Source: Gemmatimonadota bacterium (GTDB lineage: Bacteria; 4572-55; J002). Taken from it: a DNA stretch of 46,150 nucleotides. Numbering within the stretch: position 1 is the first letter of the stretch; each line of letters begins with the position of its first letter. The DNA lies in contig RFFQ01000134.1 in assembly GCA_003697105.1 (NCBI GenBank), positions 1-46,150 on the forward strand, in the 5' to 3' direction. This document shows, in pieces, positions 32,878-41,691 of this stretch. The notes beneath the pieces were generated by a model that did not search any database, was not told the DNA's origin, and was given only the letters and a program-made list of their open reading frames with translations. A program made the translations under genes and the position numbers.

Positions 32878-35750
32878 TAATAGACCGTCAACCATTGTTT
32901 AATTTCTTCCCCGATTTGGCGCGCCGTGCGGAACTCCCGGTGGCGTACTGGCAGGGAATTCAAAAACTCCCGCCCGTAACGCGTTTGGAGAACACGATTA
33001 TCCATAATAAAGACTATTCCTTTGTCGTTCTTGGTGCGAATCACACGCCCGAAGCCCTGCCGGAAGCGGATCACCGCTAGCGGTACGGCGTATTCCATAA
33101 ACGAATTTCGTCCTTGGCGCTCAATTGCCTCCGTGCGGGCTTGGATGATTGGTTCGGAGGGGAGGGCAAAGGGCAATTTGGTGAGGTACAACAGTTGTAA
33201 GCTCTCCCCTGGGACATCCACCCCTTCCCAAAAGCTATCGGTGCCTAATAAAATCGATTCGTTTACCATCTTAAATTCGTTGAGCACTTGCGAAGGGTTG
33301 CCATCAATGCCTTGCCCGAGGACGAGAATATCGCTTTCTTCCAATTCCTCCTTGATGTTTTCGTACACCTGATGGAGCATGCTGTAGGAGGTAAACAGCG
33401 CCAATGCTCCCCGCCGGGCATACCGGGTCACGCGCTTGATAAAATCGATAGTGGCGGCGGTATATTCCTCAAATTGTTTCGGGGAGGGGAAATAGGAGAG
33501 GGCGCATACTTGTACCTGCTTATCAAAATTAAAGGGCGACCCGATGTTGTAGGTGGTCACCCGCTCGGCTTGATCACTCTCTTTCAACCCGAGACGTTCA
33601 CGCATAAAATCAAATTTACCATTGACTTGCAACGTAGCAGAGGTCATAACAATGGCGTGCATGTGGTCATAAAGCAAGGTGTTGATCGCATTGGATATAT
33701 CGATTGGTGCGGCTAGCAGGCGCACATCATCACTGCCTTCTTTTTTCGGGGCTTCCGCCCAATACACATATTGTGGGTCGTATCCCTCCATCAAGATGCT
33801 GGTCTTGTTTTGTAATAGTTCGAGATCGACCACCTTGCTTTTTAATTCTTCGCTCAAGTCATCCACACCGGGCAAATCTTGCACGGAAATATCACTTAAG
33901 ACGACGGCAAAACTGTCGAGGTCATTTTTAAGGGTATCGATCTCATCCATAAAGTCCATGAAAGGCGTGGATGCCGCTTTTAACAGATGGTGCCCCGCGG
34001 CATAACGTAATTTTTTGAGCGGGTAATCATCCCGATCCGAGAGCTTGCTCATAAATGTGGAAAGTGCCCGGAAGAAGGAATTGGCGGCTTTATGTACCTG
34101 ATTAATTTCTTCAATGATCTTTTCATTGCGTTCGGAAAGTTGTCGTTGGATACTACGCCGTAGGGTGGATTTCGCCAGCATCCGCCGGACATCGGTGAGT
34201 AAACCAAAATCGGTGCGGTCTTTTTGATAGAGGTAATTCAGCAGATTTTTAACTTCCCACGGGTTGAGTTCATAGCCCAAATAGCTGGTTGCCACGGCTT
34301 CCAGATTGTGGGCTTCATCAAACACAATATAATTGTATTTCCCTAAAATCCCGTGTTCGGTAGCAAGGTCAGAGAAGAGCAAGGAGTGATTGATCACCAC
34401 AATATGCGCTTCCTGGGCGGCACGGCGGGCTTTAGTGACCCAGCATTTGTCTGTTTTGTGGCACTCGTCCTTGTGGGTGCAATAGAAGCTATCGGAACAC
34501 AACTTTGCCCACAAACCCCGGTTTCGGGAAAGGTTGAACCCGTTATTTTCGTTAATATCCCCAGTTTGGGTATATTGTGACCAAAGTACGATGGGCAGAA
34601 TTGCTGATTTTTCGTAATCCGTCAGACGCCCATCATCGACGTACATGGCATGTTCCCATTTAAACGGGCAAAGATAATTAGAGCGCCCTTTGAGCAACAC
34701 GGCTCGAAAATCGACATCTAACACGCGTTGAACGAGGGGGATGTCCTTGTAAAACAGTTGATCCTGTAAATTTTTGGTATTGGTGGAAATCACCACCCGC
34801 TGGTTGTTCTGTACCGCCCATAGCACTGCCGGAATGAGATACGCCATCGATTTGCCCGTCCCCGTTCCGGCTTCAATCAGGCTAATCGTGCCTTCATTAA
34901 AGGTTTCCGCAACGGCGCGAGCCATCTCGATTTGCGGCTTGCGGACTTCATATTTGGGGAATTTTTGAGCAAATACACCATGTTGTTGGAACATTTTAGC
35001 GATCTCTACCGGATCCAGCGGCTTAACCGGCGTGTCTTCCTGTTCCCGGTCCAGGGCGACCTGCGTGCCGTACTGGTTCGGCGGAAATTTCATCTTTCCC
35101 GCCAATTTGGAGGTTTTTCCTAACGGTGCCGGTTTTAGCACTGCCTCACGATGTTTCTCTACGATTAAATAGCGAAGACCCTCATCCGAATGGTTCAGTA
35201 CACTCAACAGTCGCTCTAACTCTTTTCGATCCAATTGATCCAGTTCATCGAGGAGTTTCAGGTATATTTCCGCCAATACTTGGGCGTCATCATACGCGCG
35301 GTGGGCATGTTGGGTCTCGATTCCAAAATATGCCGCTATCGTTCCCTGCTTGTGATTTGGCAGGTGGGGGAGAATCGAACGGGCTAACGGGAGGGTATCC
35401 AGGATTAGATTTGGGGGATAGTAGCCGTTTGCTTTCAAAAATCCTAAATCAAACGAGGCATTTTGGATGACAATCGGGTCGTTGTCCCCCACAAATTCGA
35501 TCAGGTGGGGTAGAATTTCATCAATTTTGGGCTTATCCCGTACTTGCGCTTGGGTGATGCCTGTCAATTTCGTGATGAACAACGGTATTTCCCGTTCGGG
35601 ATTGATCAGGGCGTAATAGCGGTCGGCATAGCGACCCTCGACATAGCGCACCGCACCGACTTCGATGATCCGTTCGCGTTGGGGATCCAGTCCTGTCGTT
35701 TCTAAGTCGAGCGTCACAAATGAGGTATAAAAGGGACCTTCCTTTGACAC
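32877..35750 (-). CDS. DinG-family helicase with an N-terminal DEDDh exonuclease
   Basis: The 957-residue protein joins a 3'-5' exonuclease to an XPD/DinG-type superfamily 2 helicase. The exonuclease has D15/E17 in LDLETTG, NASFD at 97-101 and H150 with D154 in HRAYDD, a complete DEDDh site. The helicase has Walker A at 293-301 (EAGTGTGKS), the DEAH box at 478-481, and the C-terminal QGFGRVIRT motif. Cysteines at 361, 418, 424, 430 and 436 could hold the 4Fe-4S cluster of E. coli DinG and XPD. It probably unwinds DNA, resolving D- or R-loops. The GTG start at 35750 has an AGGAA site; no better start is visible. Confidence 0.93.
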   Translation of the reverse strand: MSKEGPFYTSFVTLDLETTGLDPQRERIIEVGAVRYVEGRYADRYYALINPEREIPLFITKLTGITQAQVRDKPKIDEILPHLIEFVGDNDPIVIQNASFDLGFLKANGYYPPNLILDTLPLARSILPHLPNHKQGTIAAYFGIETQHAHRAYDDAQVLAEIYLKLLDELDQLDRKELERLLSVLNHSDEGLRYLIVEKHREAVLKPAPLGKTSKLAGKMKFPPNQYGTQVALDREQEDTPVKPLDPVEIAKMFQQHGVFAQKFPKYEVRKPQIEMARAVAETFNEGTISLIEAGTGTGKSMAYLIPAVLWAVQNNQRVVISTNTKNLQDQLFYKDIPLVQRVLDVDFRAVLLKGRSNYLCPFKWEHAMYVDDGRLTDYEKSAILPIVLWSQYTQTGDINENNGFNLSRNRGLWAKLCSDSFYCTHKDECHKTDKCWVTKARRAAQEAHIVVINHSLLFSDLATEHGILGKYNYIVFDEAHNLEAVATSYLGYELNPWEVKNLLNYLYQKDRTDFGLLTDVRRMLAKSTLRRSIQRQLSERNEKIIEEINQVHKAANSFFRALSTFMSKLSDRDDYPLKKLRYAAGHHLLKAASTPFMDFMDEIDTLKNDLDSFAVVLSDISVQDLPGVDDLSEELKSKVVDLELLQNKTSILMEGYDPQYVYWAEAPKKEGSDDVRLLAAPIDISNAINTLLYDHMHAIVMTSATLQVNGKFDFMRERLGLKESDQAERVTTYNIGSPFNFDKQVQVCALSYFPSPKQFEEYTAATIDFIKRVTRYARRGALALFTSYSMLHQVYENIKEELEESDILVLGQGIDGNPSQVLNEFKMVNESILLGTDSFWEGVDVPGESLQLLYLTKLPFALPSEPIIQARTEAIERQGRNSFMEYAVPLAVIRFRQGFGRVIRTKNDKGIVFIMDNRVLQTRYGREFLNSLPVRHREFRTARQIGEEIKQWLTVY

Positions 35751-35803
35751 AGCTTGCGTTTCCTGCCTCAGGGTATCGCGGGTATTTGGTTAAAATTCGC
35801 TGA

Positions 35804-35832
35804 AAAATAGTACATACCTTAAAAAAAGTCTA
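35804..35832 (-). promoter_or_regulatory. candidate promoter for the dinG-like gene
   Basis: On the minus strand TAGACT (35827-35832), a 17-base spacer and TATTTT (35804-35809) lie about 55 bases before the start codon. The -35 is within a possible terminator hairpin of the upstream gene, so the two signals overlap. Confidence 0.4.
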
Positions 35833-35836
35833 TACT
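35820..35836 (-). terminator. weak candidate terminator after the sucrase/ferredoxin-like gene
   Basis: On the minus strand, shortly after the stop of that gene, AAAAGT and ACTTTT can pair across ATAG and are followed by TTT, with a small CCCG/CGGG hairpin just before. The stem is AT-rich and overlaps the dinG promoter, so it is uncertain. Confidence 0.25.
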
Positions 35837-35843
35837 TTTCCCG

Positions 35844-36788
35844 CTATCGGGGTGGGGGCAGGGTTATATCTGGTGAACCACCTCCATCTGAGCGTACTTG
35901 GTAGCTTCGGAATTCGTATTGAATTACCATCGAGGGAGTTGCTGCCGCGCAAGAGGTGTGTAATTGGAGCTTATCCGGCTGGGAGCGAAGCTCCACGACA
36001 TGGAGCGTACCGCTCTCATCACAAAAGGTGACGTGATGCTGTTCACCGGTCTGTTGGTACTCGTGCAATTGGAATTGGTTCAAACCGCGTTGATTGGCGT
36101 GTTTCCGTACCCAGTAATCCGCAACTTGAACCGGCGCTTCATCGGCACATCGTCCCCGGTATGTTTCCAAATGGATGCGATGGTGCCGGTATTCGGCGAT
36201 GACTTCGACGGCTGTTTCTGGGGTCAACCGCCCAAAACTGAGCGCGTGGGGAAAGACCAACATTGTGGGCGCAAACCGGTGACCGCCAATATGGGTGGAT
36301 TGCCAAACCGGCTCATCCCCGTGCGCTTTCAATGCACGGTACACCGGTAATCCCCACTTGGCACAGCATTTGTCGTGCTTGCCATGGGTACAGACTAAAA
36401 TGAGCGGGTCAAAATGTGCCGGATGCCCCGATGTGCCGGTGACCAGATCGACCAAATTGACGCTCAATAAATCCTCGTAACGGGTCAAGGTCAACGGGTA
36501 GATAGCGGCTTTTCCGCGTTGGCTGTTGATCGCGTAAAACTGCAATCGATCCGGTTGAGGCGTATCATTTTTGATCAGCATCAGTCGAGCGTTAGGCAAC
36601 TTTGCCATTGCTTGTTGGAGGTGCTCCAACATCGCCGGCGGCAGATCGTTATCCTTGGCGGCTTTCTCCCGCCACGGCAGGTGATATTCTATGATAAACC
36701 AGAATTGGTAATGAGGCGCCGTACCGTACAAGTGTTCTTTTGCGGCAGTGGATGCGGCGGAACAGTAAAAATTTGATGTTGCTGGCAT
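35844..36788 (-). CDS. sucrase/ferredoxin-like thioredoxin-fold protein
   Basis: From the ATG at 36788 (AAGGAG site) the product has 314 residues of the sucrase/ferredoxin-like family (PF06999). Its thioredoxin-like fold resembles 2Fe-2S ferredoxins and carries metal-binding cysteines. The marker segment is VCTHGKHDKCCAKWGLPVY, with Cys at 133, 141 and 142, and HIGGHRFAPT at 167-176 is the second conserved block. A Cys at 9 is also present. The molecular role of this family is not established; a redox or iron-sulfur function is the usual inference. It is monocistronic. A palindrome overlaps its putative promoter, so its expression may be controlled by a repressor. Confidence 0.85.
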   Translation of the reverse strand: MPATSNFYCSAASTAAKEHLYGTAPHYQFWFIIEYHLPWREKAAKDNDLPPAMLEHLQQAMAKLPNARLMLIKNDTPQPDRLQFYAINSQRGKAAIYPLTLTRYEDLLSVNLVDLVTGTSGHPAHFDPLILVCTHGKHDKCCAKWGLPVYRALKAHGDEPVWQSTHIGGHRFAPTMLVFPHALSFGRLTPETAVEVIAEYRHHRIHLETYRGRCADEAPVQVADYWVRKHANQRGLNQFQLHEYQQTGEQHHVTFCDESGTLHVVELRSQPDKLQLHTSCAAATPSMVIQYEFRSYQVRSDGGGSPDITLPPPR

Positions 36789-36854
36789 AGTTTCTCCTTG
36801 AGGTGATAAGGAACGAAACACACCCTTAATTTAGATGGAGGTGTCGCACGTTGG

Positions 36855-36871
36855 TTCTCGCGGTGCGAGAA
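36855..36871. promoter_or_regulatory. 7-3-7 palindrome, candidate operator
   Basis: TTCTCGC, GGT, GCGAGAA is a perfect inverted repeat with a 3-base centre. It overlaps the -10 box at 36869-36874 and the expected transcription start of the sucrase/ferredoxin-like gene, so a protein bound here would block transcription. As an RNA it would be a hairpin near the 5' end. Confidence 0.45.
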
Positions 36872-36898
36872 ATAACAACAAAATCTACCCGCTGTCAA
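36869..36898 (-). promoter_or_regulatory. candidate promoter for the sucrase/ferredoxin-like gene
   Basis: On the minus strand TTGACA (36893-36898), an 18-base spacer and TATTTC (36869-36874). The -10 is a weak match and lies within the palindrome. Confidence 0.45.
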
Positions 36899-36929
36899 CT
36901 TGAAAATATGCGCGAAAGTGAATCACGGC

Positions 36930-36958
36930 TTGACGAATAATGAATTTTTTGGTATCAT
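36930..36958 (+). promoter_or_regulatory. candidate promoter upstream of the cyclophilin gene
   Basis: TTGACG (36930-36935), a 17-base spacer and TATCAT (36953-36958). It is a close match to the consensus but lies about 290 bases before the cyclophilin ATG, so it would give a long leader. Confidence 0.5.
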
Positions 36959-37150
36959 TCCAGACAAATTTCCAATAGATTTTACAAAAAATTTTTTGGA
37001 AAACGGGATACGCGACCACGTTTTGAACTTGCGCCAACAGCAATACATCAAAATGACCCGCACACTCCGTACTTTAGTAAGTTACGTTAAGGACTGGGAG
37101 TCAGGTAACGCTGGTATAAAATGACCTATTTTAACGCGGGCATAGGCGTC

Positions 37151-37177
37151 TTGACACCTTGAGGAATGGGATATACT
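37151..37177 (+). promoter_or_regulatory. second candidate promoter upstream of the cyclophilin gene
   Basis: TTGACA (37151-37156) and TATACT (37172-37177) match the boxes well, but the 15-base spacer is short. It is 72 bases before the ATG. Confidence 0.35.
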
Positions 37178-37248
37178 CCACTCAGAACGATTACACCCAA
37201 TTGAACTTTCGTTATTCACCTCATTTTAATGGATTAAAGGAGACCGGT

Positions 37249-38256
37249 ATGTATCGTATTATCTGGTTACTCACTATCAGTCTATTTTTAACTTTTCAAA
37301 GCATTTGGGCAACAGAGATTACCCTGGCTCACATTGAGACGAATAAGGGTACGATTACCTGCCAACTCTATACGAAAGCCGCCCCGCTTCATAGCCAGAA
37401 TTTTATCAAATTGGCAAACGAGGGGTTTTACAAAGGGTTGACGTTCCACCGTGTGGTACAAGGTTTTGTGATTCAGGGAGGAGACCCAGAAGGCACCGGT
37501 ATGGGCGGTCCGGGTTATACCATCCCTGCGGAAATCATGTTACCCCACAAAAAGGGCGGTTTGGCGATGGCGCGTACGGGGGATGAAGTCAACCCAGATC
37601 GGGAATCCAGCGGCAGCCAATTTTACATCGATCTGAACGATTTACCCCAACTTGATGGCGGTTACACTGTTTTTGGCCAGACAGTTGACGGCATGGATGT
37701 AGTCGAAACGATCGCCCGCCGCGATAAAATCATCGATGTGACTATCGAAACTAAAGAAGTTCCAGACGATCAGTTGAAACCCATTGAATTGACTGTTGCC
37801 GTCATTGAGACCAATAAAGGTACGATTGAGTGCGAACTCGCGGAAGAGTACGCCCCCCAACATTGTCAAAATTTCATCAAATTAGCAAAGGAAGGCTTTT
37901 ATGACGGGTTGACCTTTCACCGGGTGGTACCGGATTTTGTGATTCAAGGGGGCGACCCAGAGGGTACGGGTCGGGGGGGTCCCGGTTACACCATTCCGGC
38001 GGAGATCGGCTTGATTCATCATCGGGGTGCTTTAGCGGCAGCGCGCACCAGCGATCAGGTCAATCCCGAACGACGCTCCAGCGGAAGCCAATATTACATT
38101 TGCCATAAACCATTGCCGCAATTGGATGGAAAATATTCGGTCTTCGGGTTTACCATCAAGGGGCTGGATGTGGTAGATAAAATTGCCGTTGGAGATGTAA
38201 TGAAATCGGTAAAAATTGAAAAGCGCATTGTGGATTATCAGTGGGTAACCGAATAA
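37249..38256 (+). CDS. exported peptidyl-prolyl isomerase with two cyclophilin domains
   Basis: The ATG at 37249 follows an AAGGAG site and starts a Sec signal (MYRIIWLLTISLFLTFQSIWA); the upstream in-frame Met codons lack a site. The 335-residue protein holds two cyclophilin domains in tandem (about 25-170 and 183-335). They share LTFHRVV, FVIQGGDPEGTG, GGPGYTIPAEI, SSGSQ and PQLDG blocks, so they are products of a duplication. FHR keeps the catalytic Arg, and the SSGSQFYI block matches the active-site surface of family members. Exported cyclophilins assist folding by isomerising X-Pro bonds, here probably in the periplasm. A third domain is encoded by the next gene, one base after the stop. 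Confidence 0.92.
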   Translation: MYRIIWLLTISLFLTFQSIWATEITLAHIETNKGTITCQLYTKAAPLHSQNFIKLANEGFYKGLTFHRVVQGFVIQGGDPEGTGMGGPGYTIPAEIMLPHKKGGLAMARTGDEVNPDRESSGSQFYIDLNDLPQLDGGYTVFGQTVDGMDVVETIARRDKIIDVTIETKEVPDDQLKPIELTVAVIETNKGTIECELAEEYAPQHCQNFIKLAKEGFYDGLTFHRVVPDFVIQGGDPEGTGRGGPGYTIPAEIGLIHHRGALAAARTSDQVNPERRSSGSQYYICHKPLPQLDGKYSVFGFTIKGLDVVDKIAVGDVMKSVKIEKRIVDYQWVTE

Positions 38257-38257
38257 G

Positions 38258-38776
38258 ATGAAACATTCTATCCTATTGATACTATTTAGCTGGATGTTGA
38301 TCAGTTGTGGCAAAAGCAATCAAATAACCATCGCCAAAATCGAGACCGAAAAAGGGACAATGACCGCGGTGCTCTACACGGAAAATGCCCCGAAGCACTG
38401 CAAAAACTTTATCAAATTGGCGGAAGAGGGGTTTTACAACGGCTTGACCTTTCATCGGGTCGAGCCGGGTTTTGTGATTCAAGGCGGTGATCCCGCTGGA
38501 GATGGAACGGGAGGTCCCGGCTATACCATTCCGCCGGAATTTGGGTTGCGGCACGAAAAAGGAGCATTGGCAATGGCTCGTAAGCCAGACTTTGTGAATC
38601 CGAAACAAGAATCCAGCGGAAGCCAGTTTTATATCTGTTTAGAACCCGCGCACCAACTGGACGGTCAATATTCTGTCTTCGGCAGAGTTTATGACGGCAT
38701 GGATGTGGCACAAAACATCCGGGTTGGCGATAAAATTCTATCAATTACTATTGAGAAACAAGATAAAGTCAAATAA
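38258..38776 (+). CDS. lipoprotein peptidyl-prolyl isomerase of the cyclophilin family
   Basis: A 172-residue single cyclophilin domain with a lipoprotein signal (MKHSILLILFSWMLISC; lipidated Cys at 17). It repeats the blocks of the preceding gene: LTFHRVEPGFVIQGGDPAGDGTGGPGYTIPPE, the SSGSQFYI segment and HQLDGQYSVFG. The catalytic Arg in FHR is present. It starts one base after the stop of the two-domain gene, so the pair is co-transcribed. Its anchor puts the domain at the membrane, whereas the two-domain protein appears soluble. The signalling cassette follows after 31 bases. Confidence 0.93.
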   Translation: MKHSILLILFSWMLISCGKSNQITIAKIETEKGTMTAVLYTENAPKHCKNFIKLAEEGFYNGLTFHRVEPGFVIQGGDPAGDGTGGPGYTIPPEFGLRHEKGALAMARKPDFVNPKQESSGSQFYICLEPAHQLDGQYSVFGRVYDGMDVAQNIRVGDKILSITIEKQDKVK

Positions 38777-38807
38777 ATCCATCACTTTGTAAGAGAGGTT
38801 CTCGATT

Positions 38808-39173
38808 GTGGCAAAGCGAGTACTCATAGCAGACGATGAACTTCATATTCAGGCATCGGTGAGTTACATCGTCAAACAAGCGGGTTACGAGGTTATCACA
38901 GCGGATAATGGGCAAGAAGCCGTTGACCGCGCCATTTCCGAATTACCAGATTTAGTTATTTCGGACATTATGATGCCCAAAAAAAATGGTTTTGAAGTCT
39001 GTGAAGCTTTGCGCCAACATCCCGCCTTGAAAGATACGTACATCATTTTGTTGACCGCCCGTGGTCAGGATTCCGATGTGGAGCAGGGACTAAAAGTCGG
39101 TGCCAATGAATATGTGACCAAACCCTTTAGCCCGATTAAATTACAACAAAAAATCAAAGAGTTGCTTGGTTAA
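38808..39173 (+). CDS. single-domain response regulator
   Basis: The 121 residues are a complete receiver domain and nothing else. The acidic pair is in IADDE (D9, D10), the phosphoacceptor is D53 in LVISDIMMPKKNGF, the Thr is in LLTARG near 83, and K105 is in VTKPFSP. There is no output domain, so it probably acts by protein contact or in a relay. A GTG start follows GAGAGG. It is the first gene of a cassette that continues with the GAF protein after 14 bases, the hybrid kinase and the cyclase. Confidence 0.95.
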   Translation: MAKRVLIADDELHIQASVSYIVKQAGYEVITADNGQEAVDRAISELPDLVISDIMMPKKNGFEVCEALRQHPALKDTYIILLTARGQDSDVEQGLKVGANEYVTKPFSPIKLQQKIKELLG

Positions 39174-39187
39174 GGAGGAATTCAAAC

Positions 39188-39811
39188 ATGCCCCCAACCA
39201 TTGAAGAGCTAGAAGCTAAAATTGCCCGGTTGGACCAAGAAAAAGAGAGCTTAGTGGCGGAGCTACTCCAAAATTATGAAGAGTTGAATTTGGTTTACGA
39301 AACGGCAGAACTGTTTAGTAATGTGTTCCGGTTAAATCATATTGCGGATATGCTGTTGGATAAAGCGACTGAGATTGCTCACGCCCAATTATGCTGGATG
39401 GTGGTACAACCGATCCAACCGCAAGATGGCATCCGGGTGATGGCAACTCGTCCAGAACACCAAAAAACATCCCCGTTGATCCCGTGGATCAATACTCACA
39501 TCGTCAACCCCGTGTTGAAAAGCGGGCGCAAACAGATCATCAACAACATTTCGGAACATTTTGATACCATTCCGGCAGAGTTCACCGCCGAGCAGGCATC
39601 GGTTGCGGTCATGGCAATTCCACTAAGTGTTGCCGGCAATGTTCATGGCGTGGCATGCCTCTGCCGTACCGGAGCCGACCAAATATTTACCGCGCGGGAA
39701 TCCAAAATGGTCTCGGTGCTCTGCTCCCAAGCGGCTCCTACGTTCAAAAATGCCGCCTTTTTAAATCAGATTAAACGCCGTCTGTCTTCGGATGATATCC
39801 CCACTTATTGA
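39188..39811 (+). CDS. GAF-domain signalling protein
   Basis: The 207 residues start with a coiled-coil segment ([42 protein letters not shown]), followed by a GAF domain from about 50 to 190. This layout is common in the N-terminal half of stress-response phosphatases and kinases, but no output domain is present, so it is probably a sensor or an adaptor. The ATG follows AAGGAGG with a good spacing. Its stop overlaps the possible TTG start of the hybrid kinase. No cofactor-binding Cys or His stands out. Confidence 0.85.
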   Translation: MPPTIEELEAKIARLDQEKESLVAELLQNYEELNLVYETAELFSNVFRLNHIADMLLDKATEIAHAQLCWMVVQPIQPQDGIRVMATRPEHQKTSPLIPWINTHIVNPVLKSGRKQIINNISEHFDTIPAEFTAEQASVAVMAIPLSVAGNVHGVACLCRTGADQIFTARESKMVSVLCSQAAPTFKNAAFLNQIKRRLSSDDIPTY

Positions 39812-39825
39812 CCCCTGAGAATCCG

Positions 39826-41691
39826 ATGGAACATCCATCTTACACCCAATTACAGCAGGAAAACGATTTGCTCCGGCAACAATTGGTAGATTTACAGCGC
39901 CGGGTTGATACCCGTACCCGCGATCTCGAAGCGGCGATCCGGCGGGTCAACCGGTTATTAACCGGCATTGTGGCGCTGGAGGAGATGGCATCGGCATTAT
40001 TACAGACCGGTCCCGCAACCACAGACCAACTGCCTGAGCTATTGCGGCAACTGGGGCTGTTACTGAATGCAAAGGGGTGTGTCCTGCAATTGGTGACCCA
40101 CAATGATGAATTGAAATTAGAAGCACTTGTTGGGTTTGGTGATGCGTTTCGCCATGCCTTTGAAACGCGCCCGATGAAACCGGGCTACGGACCGGATGGG
40201 TTGGTGGTGAAATACCGTCAAATTGTGGTGATCAGCAATGTCTTCACCGATGAACGCTATCTCTGGAAAGACCTCGCCGAAAAAGAAGGGTATAAAGCTG
40301 TCATTGGGGCGCCACTCCTTTCTCAGGGGAAATTGATCGGTATTGTCCAGTTATATTATGCCGGTGAACTCACTGTAGATGAGGATGAATACCGAATTTT
40401 GCGGATTGCCACAAATCAAGTGGGCAGTGCTATTCATAGCCACCAGTTATACCGCTATCTGGCAGAAGAAAAAGCCAAATTGGAACATACCTACCGGGAA
40501 TTAGTGGAGTTGGACGAACTCAAAACGGATTTTTTATCCACGGTGACCCATGAACTCCGTACCCCGCTAACCTCGATCAAAGCGTTTGTGGAAATTCTGA
40601 TGGCAAATCCGCAGGAAACCCCTGAAAATCGGGCAGATTTTCTACAAATCATTCGCCAAGAGACTGACCGCCTGACCGCTCTGGTCAATGACCTGCTTGA
40701 CCTTTCTAAGATCACCGCCGGAAAAATGACTTGGAACAAAGAGTTAGTTTCTATCCCCACATTGATCGAAGGGGCGGTGACCGTCATCCGCCCCCTATCG
40801 GATTCCAAAAATATTACACTGGATATTCAGATTTCCGATGACTTGCCCGGTACCTTTGCCGATAAAAATCGCTTGATTCAGGTGCTCACTAACCTGCTCT
40901 CTAATGCGATCAAATTTACGGAACCGGGCGGACGCATCCGGGTACGAGCTTACCAAACCGTTGATGTGCAAGGACTCGGCGACCGTGAAGACCACTATGA
41001 TAAGCGTATCGTTATCAGTGTGATCGATGATGGGATTGGCATCCCCCCCCCATACCGTACCGCCATCTTTGAGAAATTTAAGCAAGTGAAAGAACACATC
41101 AATGATCGGGTTCAGGGCACCGGTTTGGGGTTACCCATCTGCAAAGAAATTGTGGAGCATCACGGCGGGCACATTTGGGTTGAGAGCGAGGAAGGCAAAG
41201 GGAGTACATTCTCCTTCACCTTACCCATCCTTACCCAACTGGATGAAACCCCGACCGAACCGGATTCCGGGGTCTATGAAATGATTACCCCGGTGATCCA
41301 AAATCGACCGGTGGAAAATTGTACCGTGTTAGTGGCAGATGACGAACCCAACGTGCGACGGTTTATGGTGCATGTACTTCGACAACATGGCTATCACTGT
41401 TTGGAAGCCGAAAATGGCACGCACTGTTTAGAACTTGCCCGGCAGCATCAGCCCCACCTCATCGTGTTGGATGTGCTCATGCCGGGGCAAAATGGGTTTG
41501 ATGTCGCGGCAGAACTCAAACAGGATGACTCAACCGCCCATATCCCAATTTTAATCACATCGATTGTGCAAGATTATACCCGGGCATTTCATATCGGGGT
41601 GGAAGGTTATCTCACAAAACCGATTTCGTATCAGGATTTAATCCAGTGGGTGTATCGCCTCACCCAACTTCAGCAGGATTCTACACCATGA
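39826..41691 (+). CDS. GAF-containing hybrid histidine kinase with a C-terminal receiver
   Basis: From the ATG at 39826 the protein has 621 residues; an upstream TTG at 39808 overlaps the GAF gene stop. Residues 1-50 form a coiled coil and 60-205 a GAF domain. A coiled linker leads to HisKA with the phosphoacceptor H242 ([12 protein letters not shown]). The ATPase domain has N (LLSNAIKF, about 357-364), G1 (DDGIGIP, 401-407), F (FEKFKQV) and G2 ([11 protein letters not shown], 431-441) boxes. The C-terminal receiver (500-615) has D549 ([11 protein letters not shown]) and K598. There is no membrane span, so it senses a cytosolic signal. Its last four bases overlap the start of the cyclase gene (ATGA). 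Confidence 0.95.
   Translation: MEHPSYTQLQQENDLLRQQLVDLQRRVDTRTRDLEAAIRRVNRLLTGIVALEEMASALLQTGPATTDQLPELLRQLGLLLNAKGCVLQLVTHNDELKLEALVGFGDAFRHAFETRPMKPGYGPDGLVVKYRQIVVISNVFTDERYLWKDLAEKEGYKAVIGAPLLSQGKLIGIVQLYYAGELTVDEDEYRILRIATNQVGSAIHSHQLYRYLAEEKAKLEHTYRELVELDELKTDFLSTVTHELRTPLTSIKAFVEILMANPQETPENRADFLQIIRQETDRLTALVNDLLDLSKITAGKMTWNKELVSIPTLIEGAVTVIRPLSDSKNITLDIQISDDLPGTFADKNRLIQVLTNLLSNAIKFTEPGGRIRVRAYQTVDVQGLGDREDHYDKRIVISVIDDGIGIPPPYRTAIFEKFKQVKEHINDRVQGTGLGLPICKEIVEHHGGHIWVESEEGKGSTFSFTLPILTQLDETPTEPDSGVYEMITPVIQNRPVENCTVLVADDEPNVRRFMVHVLRQHGYHCLEAENGTHCLELARQHQPHLIVLDVLMPGQNGFDVAAELKQDDSTAHIPILITSIVQDYTRAFHIGVEGYLTKPISYQDLIQWVYRLTQLQQDSTP

Larger units (their letters stand above)
36789..37248. 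other. 460-base divergent intergenic region with promoter and operator signals
   Basis: No credible gene was seen between the sucrase/ferredoxin-like gene and the cyclophilin gene. The region holds a minus-strand promoter with a palindrome (36855-36898) and two plus-strand promoter candidates (36930-36958, 37151-37177). A TTTCCAA...TTGGAAA inverted repeat lies shortly after the first plus-strand promoter (near 36968-37004) and may form a hairpin in a long leader. Confidence 0.5.

Noticed and set aside
36900-37124. 74-codon plus-strand frame before the cyclophilin gene
   Set aside because: Its ATG lies upstream of the promoter that would serve it, it has no ribosome site and its product matches nothing.
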